From: JBBECJ01 sp963763325
GTDB lineage: Bacteria > Chloroflexota > Chloroflexia > Thermomicrobiales > CFX8
DNA: 64,000 bases
Direction of reading: 5' to 3'
NCBI GenBank assembly: GCA_963763325.1
Contig: CAVXOL010000023.1
Span: 667,467-731,466 of the forward strand
The position numbers and the translations under genes are program-made. This document shows, in pieces, positions 27,068-36,600 of this stretch (position 1 is the stretch's first letter; the number at the start of each line of letters is the position of its first letter). A model generated the notes under the pieces. It was given only the letters and a program-made list of their open reading frames with translations, ran no database searches and had not been told where the DNA came from.

Positions 27068-29002
27068 ATGGACTCGATCGAACTTCTTCGCAACGAGATC
27101 AGTCACAGCCGGCTCAGTCGCCGGAGCGTCCTCAAGCGCGCGATGGCGTTGAGCCTGAGCGCGCCGGTCATCGCCGGTCTCCTGGCGGCCTGCGGCGGTG
27201 ATGACGATGATGACGGTGACGACGAACCGACTGTCCCGGCTGCTGCCCCAACCAGCCCGGCTGCCGCCCCAACCAGCCCGCCAGCTGCTGAGCCAACCGC
27301 GACGCAGCCTGCCGCAGCCGCGGTAACACCGACGACGGCTGCTGTCGAGCCGACCGCGACGACGGCCGCTGTGACCGAGGAGGCAGGTGGACACGGCCTC
27401 GTCCGCCTCCTCTGGTGGCAGGCGCCAACTATCCTCAACAACCACCTGGCGCAAGGTGGCAAAGACTACGACGCGTCTCACATCTGCCTTGAGCCACTTG
27501 CCGACTACGATAACGACGCGAATCTCGTCCCGTTCCTGGCGGCCGAGATTCCATCGATCGAGAACGGCGGCGTGGCCGAGGACGGTATGAGTGTCACCTG
27601 GCAACTGCGCGAAGGCGTGACCTGGCATGACGGCGAACCGTTCACATCAGCGGATGTCGCCTTCACCTACGAGTTCGCGACCCATCCTGACGCGGCCACG
27701 ACAACGGTCGCGAACTACGCGACGATTGAGTCGATCGAGACGCCGGATGATTACACCGTCGTCATCAACTTCTCCCAGCCGACTCCGAACTGGTTCACAC
27801 CGTTCACGGGAATTTACGGCTACATCATCCCCGCGCACATCCTGACCGACTATCTCGGTGCTGAGGCAGTGAATGCGCCATTCAACCTGGCACCGATCGG
27901 GACCGGTCCGTACAAGGTCCGGGAGTTCCGGCCCGGAGACGTCGTCCTCTTCGATCGCTATGAGGGATACTGGGAGCCCGGCAAGCCCCATTTCGACGAG
28001 GTCGAACTGAAAGGTGGCGGCGATGCTGCGTCTGCGGCCCGTGCGGCGCTCGTCTCCGGCGAAGTCGACTGGGCCTGGAATCTCCAGGTCGAAGCTGCAG
28101 TCCTCGCCGAAATGGAAGCATCCGGCGATGGCATCCTGCTCTCGACACCCGGCCCCGGTCTTGAGCGGCTGATGATCAACTTCACCGATCCGGATGTCGA
28201 GGTGGACGGCGAACGCTCGCACATCAGCATGCCGCACCCGTTCCTGTCGGACCTGGCCGCCCGACAGGCACTGACGCACGTGCCCGACCGGGACACGATT
28301 GCCGGCGAGCTCTACGGTGTCGCCGGTCAACCGACCCCTAATATCATCGCCGCGCCAACCCGCTTCGTCTCGCCGAACACGAGCTATGAGTTCAACCTTG
28401 AGACAGCGGCCGAGATGCTCGACGCCGCCGGCTGGACGCTCGATGGAAACCAACGAGCCAAAGACGGCTACAACGTTGACTTCCTCTACCAGACGTCGAC
28501 GAACACTGTCCGCCAGAAGACACAGGAGATCATCAAGCAGGCGCTCGAGTCGATCGGCATCCCAACCGAGATCAAGGGGATCGATGCGGCAGTCTACTTC
28601 TCCTCCGACGCAGGTAACCCCGACACCTACGCCCACTTCTACGCCGACCTCCAGATGTTCACGAACTCCGGTGATCCATACCCACTGAATTACATGGGCT
28701 TCTACTCATCGATCGACCCGGACAACATCGCCCAGCAGTCGAACGGCTGGGCCGGTCGCAACGTCTACCGCTGGGTCAACGAGGAGTTCAACGCGCTCTT
28801 CGAGCAGGCACGGACAGAGATCGACCCGGATGTACAGGTCGAGCTCTTCGTCGGCATGAACGACCTGATCGTCAACGATGTCTGCGAGATTCCGCTCGTC
28901 CACCGCTCAAACGTCGCGGCCCACGCCGCGGACCTGGAAGGTGTCATACCTTCCGGCTGGGCGTCCGACACATGGTCGCTCAAGCACTGGCGCCGGGCGT
29001 AG
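27068..29002 (+). CDS. Peptide ABC transporter substrate-binding lipoprotein, copy 1 (intact)
   Basis: 644 residues from ATG 27068, ten bases after GGAGG. The N-terminus has a Tat-type signal 'LSRRSVLKRAM' and a lipobox ending in Cys42 ('IAGLLAAC'), then an acidic string and a low-complexity Ala/Thr/Pro linker to about residue 105. The rest is a family 5 (DppA/OppA-type) binding domain: 'MSVTWQLREGVTWHDGEPFTSADVAFTYEF', 'PIGTGPYKVREFRPGDVVLF', 'VRQKTQEIIKQALESIGIPTEIKGID'. It would be exported folded and anchored outside the membrane to capture peptides or similar solutes. No permease or ATPase gene is adjacent. First of four tandem paralogues and the only one without frameshifts. Confidence 0.93.
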   Translation: MDSIELLRNEISHSRLSRRSVLKRAMALSLSAPVIAGLLAACGGDDDDDGDDEPTVPAAAPTSPAAAPTSPPAAEPTATQPAAAAVTPTTAAVEPTATTAAVTEEAGGHGLVRLLWWQAPTILNNHLAQGGKDYDASHICLEPLADYDNDANLVPFLAAEIPSIENGGVAEDGMSVTWQLREGVTWHDGEPFTSADVAFTYEFATHPDAATTTVANYATIESIETPDDYTVVINFSQPTPNWFTPFTGIYGYIIPAHILTDYLGAEAVNAPFNLAPIGTGPYKVREFRPGDVVLFDRYEGYWEPGKPHFDEVELKGGGDAASAARAALVSGEVDWAWNLQVEAAVLAEMEASGDGILLSTPGPGLERLMINFTDPDVEVDGERSHISMPHPFLSDLAARQALTHVPDRDTIAGELYGVAGQPTPNIIAAPTRFVSPNTSYEFNLETAAEMLDAAGWTLDGNQRAKDGYNVDFLYQTSTNTVRQKTQEIIKQALESIGIPTEIKGIDAAVYFSSDAGNPDTYAHFYADLQMFTNSGDPYPLNYMGFYSSIDPDNIAQQSNGWAGRNVYRWVNEEFNALFEQARTEIDPDVQVELFVGMNDLIVNDVCEIPLVHRSNVAAHAADLEGVIPSGWASDTWSLKHWRRA

Positions 29003-29022
29003 GCTCGACCCACTCTGGCGAG

Positions 29023-29053
29023 ACGCGGCCCGGGCAGAGTGTCCGGGCCGCGT
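29023..29053 (+). terminator. Terminator of solute-binding-protein unit 1
   Basis: Perfect 11-bp stem (ACGCGGCCCGG / CCGGGCCGCGT), nine-base loop, then TCTT, 20 bases after the stop codon. Confidence 0.75.
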
Positions 29054-29184
29054 TCTTGCATCCAGATTCCAGTAAGCGAGCGTACACAGATCTAGAGATT
29101 CCAGCAGGGACAACCGGATTATTCGCGCGTACATCGCTCGAAGGGCCGACATCAACGGCCAGAGCCCGAAATAGTGCCGGAGCC

Positions 29185-29212
29185 TTGCGCTCGGCGTGAT
29201 TTCTGGTATCGT
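29185..29212 (+). promoter_or_regulatory. Promoter of solute-binding-protein unit 2
   Basis: TTGCGC, 16-base spacer, TATCGT with TG one base upstream (extended -10). The following 360-base leader has no credible gene; parts of it match the leader of unit 3 (a 'TTTCACRMACAATCTGAT' stretch and a 'GTCGTCCGGCTCTCCG' stretch). Confidence 0.5.
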
Positions 29213-29572
29213 GTGCGAGGTTTCACGAACAATCTGATTGTCCCAAAACGCGTAGCACCAACTGGTATTCCTCGTTTGTCGTCCGGCTCTCCGCTGGCGT
29301 TGGGGAAAGCGCTCGAGCGGGATTGTTACCAACCAGGGCCGGACACGCATCGGACAGGCGTCTTCGCACACGACGCCACCGCCGGTGCGCTCCCGACTTC
29401 CGCCGCACCCGCGGCAGGTTCTCGGGAGGGTCGCTGTGCATGCGCTCGCCCAGAGGTGTCATGCCGCGCCACTGTCAAATTACTGCCGCACTGACAATAC
29501 TGCGCGCGAGCCGATGCTCCGTGCCGGTGCCGGCAGACATATGGGTGTGAGGACTTCAGAAAGGGTGCCAAC

Positions 29573-31544
29573 TTGACGCAGCACGAATCCTCGAAGTTAG
29601 ATCTCCTCCGAGAACAGATCTTGAACGGCCAGCTCAGCCGCCGCGCCGTCCTCAAGCGCGCGATGGTGATGGGGCTCAGCGCCCCGGTCATCGCCGGCCT
29701 GCTGGCCGCTTGCGGTGACGATGATGACGACGGCGACGACGCGCCGGAAGCGACCGCCACGACCGCCGGCGCCGCCCAACCAACAGCGGCGGAGCAGGAA
29801 GCCACTGAGGCTCCCGATGCTGAAGAGACCGAAGCCCCCGAGGCCGAAGCAACAGAAGCGCCGGACGCCGCTGAGCCGACAGCAACAACGGCGGCAGCGC
29901 CTCCGGCCGAAGCCGGTGGTGGCGGCCTGATCCGCCTGCTCTGGTGGCAGGCGCCGACCATCCTCAACTCGCATCTCGCACAAGGCACCAAGGACTACGA
30001 CGCGTCCGGTCTGATGCTCGAATCGCTGGCGAACGTCGCCGCCGATGGCAGCCTTGTCCCGCGGCTGGCCGCCGAGATCCCGTCACTGGAGAACGGCGGC
30101 GTCGCCGAGGACGGCCTCAGCGTCACCTGGAAACTGCGTGAGGGTGTCATCTGGCACGACGGCGAAGCCGTTCACAGCCGAAGATGTCGCCTTCACCTAC
30201 TCATACCTCATCGACGAGGCAACGACCGCGACGACGTCAGGGACTTACGTCATCGGTCGAGTCGGTCGAAGCCGTCGATGACCTGACGGTCAAGGTCAAT
30301 TTCCTGGAGCCGAACCCCGGCTGGATCGGGCCCGTTCGTCGGCCCGGCTCGGCATGATCATCCCCGAGCATGTCATGGCCGACTTCGTCGGTGCGGCCGC
30401 TCGTGACGCACCGTTCAACCTCGCTCCTGATCGGGACTGGCCCGTACAAGCTGGTCGAGTTCCGGCCGGGCGACGTCGTCCTCTACGAGCGCAACCAGAA
30501 CTACTGGGACGCCGGCAAGCCGTTCTTCGACGAGGTCGAGATGAAGGGCGGCGGCGACGCGGCATCGGCCGCGCGTGCGGCGCTCGTCTCCGGTGAGGTC
30601 GACTTTGCCTGGAACCTGCAGGTCGAGGCCGAAGATCCTCAGCCAGATGGAAGAGCGAAGGCGACGGCCTGCTTGTCCCGATCCCAGCCGCGAACGTCGA
30701 GCGAGTCTCCGTCAACTTCGCCGACCCGAACACCGAGGTCAATGGCGCCCGCGTCGGAGCCGATCGACGCAGCACCCGTTCCTCCAGTTCCTGGAGGTCC
30801 GCCAGGCACTCACCTACCGTTCGACCGCGACACGATCGCCAACCAGCTCTACGGCCCGACAGGCACTGCCAACCACCAACGTCCTCGTCGCGCCGGACGC
30901 GTTCGCGTCACCAAACACCACTGCGACCTTTGACACCGCTCAGGCAGCCGAGATGCTCGATGCCGCTGGCTGGACCGGCTCGCCGCGCTCGAAGGATGGC
31001 GTCGAAATGAAATCCTGTACCAGACATCGGCGAATACCGTTCGTCAGAAGACGCAGGAGATCGTCAAGCAGGCGTTTGAAGAGATCGGCATCCCACTTGA
31101 GATCAAAGCGATTGACGCGGCCGTCTACTTCTCGTCCGACGCCGGCAACCCGGATACGCTGAGCCACTTCTACGCCGATCTGGAGATGTACACCAACGGA
31201 CCGTCGAGCCCGTACCCGATCGACTACATGAAGAACTACACGTCACTCGATCCAGCCGTCGACCTGGCCCAGCAGTCGAACGCCTGGGCCGGGCGCAAAC
31301 GAGATGCGCTGGGTCAACGAGGAGTACAACGCGCTCTTCACCCAGGCACAGACCGAACTCGATCCGGATGCACAGCCGGAGCTATTCATCGGCATGAATG
31401 ACCTGATCGTCAACGATGTCGCTCAGATTCGCGCTCGTGCACCGCGCATCGGTCGTCGCCCACCGCGCCGACCTGGAAGGTGTCGAGGGTTCCGGCTGGG
31501 ACTCCAACGCCTGGAACATCCCCAACTGGCGGCTCGCAGAGTAG
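29573..31544 (+). CDS. Peptide ABC transporter substrate-binding lipoprotein, copy 2 (multiple frameshifts)
   Basis: Starts at TTG 29573 after the conserved GAAAGGG ribosome block. The frame is clean through the Tat signal ('LSRRAVLKRAM'), the lipobox ('IAGLLAAC'), the acidic Ala/Thr/Glu linker and the first part of the binding domain to about 30,165, then shifts repeatedly (near 30,165, 30,255, 30,330, 30,425, 30,635 and several more). Read across the shifts, homology to copy 1 is continuous to 'NIPNWRLAE' and the stop at 31544; total length is within 40 bases of copy 1. Frameshifts in a repeated array without large deletions point to consensus error, though decay cannot be excluded. Confidence 0.8.
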
Positions 31545-31573
31545 CAACCAGTATCCAGACGTCCATGATGCAT

Positions 31574-31610
31574 GCGACCAGGCCCGAGCGAGTCGCTCGG
31601 GCCTGGTCGC
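31574..31610 (+). terminator. Terminator of solute-binding-protein unit 2
   Basis: An 18-base arm on each side of a single central G (31574-31591 / 31593-31610) is perfectly self-complementary, with core GGCCCGAGCGA. 29 bases after the stop; no U-tract. Confidence 0.7.
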
Positions 31611-31624
31611 GTCCTCAACAGGGA

Positions 31625-31652
31625 TTGCGATCCAGGTGATTTCTGTTATGGT
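31625..31652 (+). promoter_or_regulatory. Promoter of solute-binding-protein unit 3
   Basis: TTGCGA, 16-base spacer, TATGGT with an upstream TG, the same layout as unit 2. It is followed by a leader of about 355 bases that shares several blocks with the unit 2 leader and holds no credible gene. Confidence 0.5.
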
Positions 31653-32006
31653 GAGCAGGGTTTCACACACAATCTGATAATCCTGATTGAGTTGTCACGA
31701 GTTCGTATCCCTCGGTAGTCGTCCGGCTCTCCGTTAGCGCAGGAACATGTGCTGTCGGGAATCGATGCTTTCCAGGGCCGGAGACGCGTCGCACGGGCAT
31801 CATTGTCCGCGATGTCAGTGTCGAGGCGTTCCTGCCGGCCGCCACGCCCGTGGCCGGTCGGTGGGGCAGGCTCGTTCGTGCGCTCGACTCCTGCAATATG
31901 TCCGGCCACGTCGATGGTCTGCCGCGTTAACCGGGCTCGCTGGCACCGTTGCCTCAGGCACGTGCCAGCGGCCCAGGGGTGTGAGGAATTCAGAAAGGGA
32001 GCCAAC

Positions 32007-33995
32007 ATGACACAACTCGAATCCTCGAAGCTCGACCTCCTGCGGGAACAGATCCTGAACGGGCAACTGAGCCGCCGTGCCGTCCTCAAGCGCGCGATGG
32101 CGATGGGCCTCAGCGCGCCAATCATCGCCGGCCTGCTGGCCGCCTGCGGCGGTGACGACGATGATGACGGTGACGACGCGCCGGAGGCAACCGCCACGAC
32201 GGCATCTAGCGGCCAACCGACCACTGCGGCGACTGAGGCGGCGCCGGAAGCCACGGCCACGACCGCGCCGGACGCCGCAGCCAGCCCGACTGAGGCTGAG
32301 GCAGACGCGACTGCGACAACCGGCAGTGCTCAGCCAGTCGCCCCGGTTGAACCGGGCCAGGGCCGTGGCGGCGGCGACCTCGTCCGCATGCTGCTGGTGG
32401 CAGGCGCCGACGATCCTCAACTCCCACTTCGCGCAGGGTGACAAGGACACCACGCGACGTCCCTCGTCCTCGAGCCGCTGATGGCGATCGACGCCGACGC
32501 CAACTTCATTCCCGGCTGGCCGCCGAAGTGCCGTCGCTGGAGAACGGCGGCGTCGCCGAGGACGGCACTCAGCGTGACATATAAGCTAAGGAGGGCGTCG
32601 TCTGGCCGACGGCGAGCCATTCTCGGCTGCCGATGTCGGCTTCACCTGGAGTATCATGACCGACCCCGATGCAGCGACCGACGACGATCGCCGACTACGA
32701 CGACATCGAGGACGTCGAGATCGTCGATGACCTGACGGTAACGTTCACTTCAAGGAGCCGAGTCGCCGGAGTGGTTCGCCCCGTTCGTCGGCCGCGTATG
32801 GCGGCACGATCCTGCCGAACACCTCATGGCAAGACTTCATCGGCGCCGAGGCGGTCAACGCGCCGTTCAACCTCAACACCGATCGGCACCGGCGCCTACA
32901 AGGTCACGGAGTTCCGGCCCGGTGATGTCGTGCTGTACGAGATCGAAGGAGAATTATTGGGATGACGACACGACCCTACTTCAGCGAGGTCGAAATCAAG
33001 GGCGGCGGCGACGCGACCTCAGCCGCCCGTGCCGCGATTCATACCGGCGAGACCGACTTGGGCTGGAACCTGCAGGTCGAGAAGAAGTCCTCGACCAGAT
33101 CGTGGAAGACGGCGACGCCGTAACTGTTCTCATCCCGGCCAGAGTGTCGAGCGGATCCTCGTGAACTTGGCCGACCCGAACACCGAGGTGGACGGCGCCC
33201 GCGCCGAGCCGACCACCCAGCATCCGTTCCTCCAGTTCCTGGAGGTGCGCCAGGCGCTGAACATGTCGATCGACCGTGACACGATCGCAACACAACTCTA
33301 CGGCCCGGCCGGGAGGCGACGCCAACATCCTGGTCGCGCCGGCATCTTTCGTCTCTCCAAACACCACGTGCGACGTTCGACGCCGCGGCAGGCGGCTGCG
33401 TGCTCGACGCAGCCGGCTGGACCGGCTAGCCCGCGCTCGAAGGATGGCGTCGAGATGAGCATCTTGTATCAGACACCGTCAATACGGTCAGACAGAAGAC
33501 CCAAGAGATCATCAAGCAGGCATGCGAGGAGATCGGTATCCCGGTCGAAATCAAGGCGATCGACGCGGGCAGTCTACTTCTCTTCCGACGCCGGCAACCC
33601 GGATACGGCCAGTCATTTCTACGCTGACTTCGAGATGTATACCAACGGCCCGTCAAGCCCATATCCAATTTCGTACATGACGAGTTGGAACTCGATCGAG
33701 CCGGCTGTCGACATCTCGCAACAGTCGAACGCATGGGCCGGGCACCAACGAAACCCGCTGGGTCAACGCGGAGTACAACGAGTTGTACCAGCAGGCGCAG
33801 GTCGAGCTCGACCCGGATGCCCAGGCAGACCTGTTCATTGGCATGAACGACCTGATCGTCAACGAGGTCGTCCACATTCCGCTCGTCCACCGCGCGTCGG
33901 TCGTCGCGCATCGCGCCGACCTGGAAGGTGTTGAGGGCTCCGGCTGGGACTCCAACGCTTGGAACATCCCCAACTGGCGGCTGTCCGGGTCATAA
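32007..33995 (+). CDS. Peptide ABC transporter substrate-binding lipoprotein, copy 3 (multiple frameshifts)
   Basis: ATG 32007 follows GTGTGAGGA and GAAAGGG, as in copies 2 and 4. Tat motif 'LSRRAVLKRAM', lipobox 'IAGLLAAC', acidic stretch and a long Ala/Thr/Pro/Glu linker are intact. From about 32,390 onward the frame changes many times, but the homologous order is complete: 'LEPLMAIDADANFI', 'FRPGDVVLYEI', 'HPFLQFLEVRQALNMSIDRDTIATQLYGPAG', 'DAGNPDTASHFYADFEMYTNGPSSPYPI', ending 'NIPNWRLSGS'. The last stretch is nearly identical to copy 4 at protein level, so copies 2, 3 and 4 are closer to each other than to copy 1. Confidence 0.8.
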
Positions 33996-34023
33996 ACCCG
34001 ATCCGGCCGCTGAAGGACCAAAC

Positions 34024-34051
34024 AGGCCCGGACGTTCAAACGTCCGGGCCT
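34024..34051 (+). terminator. Terminator of solute-binding-protein unit 3
   Basis: Perfect 13-bp stem AGGCCCGGACGTT / AACGTCCGGGCCT with a two-base loop, 28 bases after the stop. Confidence 0.7.
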
Positions 34052-34125
34052 CTCACATGCATCCGCAACGGCCTGCACGGACGTACCAACATGCGTGGCG
34101 CTATCACGTCGGCGGCCCGTGACCG

Positions 34126-34157
34126 TTGATGGTTGACGGCGTGCCATCTGGTATAGT
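34126..34157 (+). promoter_or_regulatory. Possible promoter of solute-binding-protein unit 4
   Basis: The sequence CATCTGG-TATAGT matches the extended -10 of units 2 and 3 (ATTTCTG-n-TAT). Candidate -35 elements TTGATG or TTGACG are at 20 or 13 bases, neither ideal. The leader to 34499 is about 340 bases and apparently non-coding. Confidence 0.4.
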
Positions 34158-34498
34158 CTGCACGGTTTTACCGATTAACGAAGAGGTTATTTCTCGTCGA
34201 ATTGCGACGGAAGGGACGCTTGCGCCAACGGTAGAGTCGCTGCAAATGCACGGCTGCTACCGAAGCCACTGATGCAAGCGTGGGACCGGTCTCCGTTTCC
34301 TCGGACACCCCCCCCGCAACCCAATTGGCTACGACGACCGCGCCAGCGCGTCGCCGATCCGCCGCCGTGCGTCGACGGGGCAAAACGCGTGCAGGCACGC
34401 GAGAGGTGAACCATTTGCCGGTCGGGTTACTGTCAGCCGCTCGTTGCGGCAACAGGGCCGGCATGGGGTGTGAGGAAAGCTGAAAGGGTTCAATATCG

Positions 34499-36488
34499 AT
34501 GGAACAGAATAGCTCAAGGCTCGATCTCCTGCGCGAGGAGATTCTCAACGGCAAGCTGAATCGCCGCGCCGTCCTGAAGCGCGCAATGGTGATGGGACTC
34601 AGCGCTCCGGTCATCGCCGGCCTGTTGGCCGCCTGCGGTGACGACGATGATGACGGTGGTGACGACGCGCCAGCGGCAAGCCCTACTACTGGTACCAGCG
34701 CTGAGGCGACCGAGGCTCCCGAGGAGGAAGATGGGGAGACCCCCGAAGCCGAAGCCACCGAGGCGCCTGATGCAGGAGAAACCCCGGAAGCCGAAGCTAC
34801 CGCAACAACCGGCACCGGTGGCGCTCCCAGCGACACACCGGGCAAGGGCCGCGGTGTCGCCGACCTACTGAAGATTCTCTACTGGCAGGCGCCGACCATC
34901 CTCAACACGCACTTCTCGCAGGGCACTAAGGACTCGGCGGCGGCCAGCCTCGTTCTCGAGCCGCTGATCGATGTCGATGCCGACGGCACGCTTGTACCGG
35001 TCCTGGCGGCCGAGATTCCGTCACTGGAGAACGGCGGCGTTGCTGAGGACGGTCTCAGCGTCACCTACAACCTGCGTCAGGGTGTCCTCTGGTCAGATGG
35101 CGAGCCATTCACCGCCAACGATGTCGTCTTCACCTGGGAATATGCCTCCGATCCGGCGGCGACACGACCAGCATCGCCGCGTTCGAGCCGGTTTCCAACG
35201 TCGAGGCGATCGATGATGTGACCGTCCGCATCACGTTCGCCGAGCCAAACCCCGGCTGGTTCGGCGTCTTCGCAACTGCCTTTAACGGCGGAACAATCCT
35301 CCCGCGCCATATTCTCCAGGATTCGATGGGCGCCGCCGCGCGCGACGCCGAGTTCAACCTCAATCCGATCGGCACCGGCCCGTACGACGTCTCCGAGTTC
35401 CGCCCAGGAGATGTCGTCGTCTACGAAATCAACGAGAACTACCGCGAGGCCGACAAGCCGTACTTCCAAGACGGTCGAGTTCAAGGGCGGCGGCGACGCG
35501 GCCTCTGCAGCTCGTGCAGTCTTCGAAACGGGCGAGACCGACTGGGGCTGGAACCTGCAGGTCGAGAAGTCGATCCTCGAGCCGATGGCCGAGGGCAGCG
35601 ATATCGGCACGCTCGTCGTCACGCCGGCGGCGAACGTCGAGCGAATCCTCGTCAACGCCGCCGACCCGAACACAGAGGTCAATGGCGCGCGCTCCGAGCC
35701 AAGCACCAAGCATCCGTTCCTGCAATTCCTCGAGGTGCGTCAGGCGTTCGCGCTTGGATGCGACCGCGACACGATCGCTGGCGGAACTGTATGGACCGGC
35801 CGGCACGGCGACAGCCAACTTGCTGGCAGCCCCGGAGAACTTCGTCTCACCGAACACGTCTTACGAGTTCGATCCAGAAGCCGGTGCCCAGATGCTTGAG
35901 GAGGCTGGCTGGACTGGCTCGCCGCGCACCAAGGACGGCGTCGAAATGTCGGTCATCTACCAGACGACGATCAACCCGCTTGCGCCAGAAGACGCAGGAG
36001 ATCGTCAAGCAGGGCTGGGAGCAGATGGGAGTTTCGGTCGAGCTCAAGTCGATCGACGCCGCTGTCTTCTTCGACTCCGATGCCGGCAACCCGGATACGG
36101 CAAGCCACTTCTACGCCGACTTCGAGATGTACACCAACGGCCCGTCCAGCCCGTTCCCGATCGCTTACATGGCGAGCTGGGCGTCGGTCGATCCTGCCGT
36201 CGACATCTGCTCAGCAGTCGAACGCCTGGGCCGGCACGAACACGTCCCGCTGGGTCAACGAGGAATTCAATGAGACTCTACACCCAGGCGTTGACCGAAC
36301 TCGACCCAGCTGTCACGCAGTCGAACTGTTCATCGCAATGAACGACCTGGTCGTCAATGAGGTGGCCGAGATCGCTCTCGTCCACCGCGCCGACGTCGTT
36401 GCCGCAGCCAACCGGCTGAAGGGGTACACCGCCGTCGCCGTGGACAACCGATGTCCGCGACATCGCCAACTGGTACTTCGAGGAGTAA
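34499..36488 (+). CDS. Peptide ABC transporter substrate-binding lipoprotein, copy 4 (several frameshifts)
   Basis: ATG 34499. The first 235 codons are in one frame: Tat motif 'LNRRAVLKRAM', lipobox 'IAGLLAAC', acidic and Glu/Ala/Pro-rich linker, then the binding domain to 'FTWEYASDPA'. Shifts follow near 35,155, 35,465, 35,785, 35,985, 36,205, 36,270, 36,310 and 36,445. Homology to the other copies is continuous ('HPFLQFLEVRQAF', 'DAGNPDTASHFYADFEMYTNGPSSPFPI') and ends 'IANWYFEE'. The linker differs in sequence from the other three while the domain is conserved, as expected for an unstructured spacer. Confidence 0.8.
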
Positions 36489-36519
36489 CAGCCCGGTAGG
36501 CTTCGCCGAACGAACGCCT

Positions 36520-36556
36520 GAACGGGGCCGGTCCAAATTCTGGACCGGCCCCGTTC
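36520..36556 (+). terminator. Terminator of solute-binding-protein unit 4
   Basis: Perfect 16-bp stem GAACGGGGCCGGTCCA / TGGACCGGCCCCGTTC with a five-base loop, 31 bases after the stop. It may also serve the convergent M28 gene. Confidence 0.75.
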
Positions 36557-36600
36557 GCTATCCATTGGATGGCGTGAGATTCAGCCAACCAACTGTTCGA

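Noticed and set aside
26798..27628. 276-codon minus-strand frame over the first binding-protein leader
   Set aside because: It is the complement of the Ala/Pro/Thr linker and signal sequence of copy 1; low-complexity and unsupported.
27647..28636. 329-codon minus-strand frame
   Set aside because: Antisense of binding-protein copy 1; no ribosome site and no recognisable fold.
30160..36450. Programmed ribosomal frameshifting in the binding-protein copies
   Set aside because: Shifts are at different places in each copy, lack slippery heptamers or downstream pseudoknots, and similar shifts affect unrelated genes across the whole contig.
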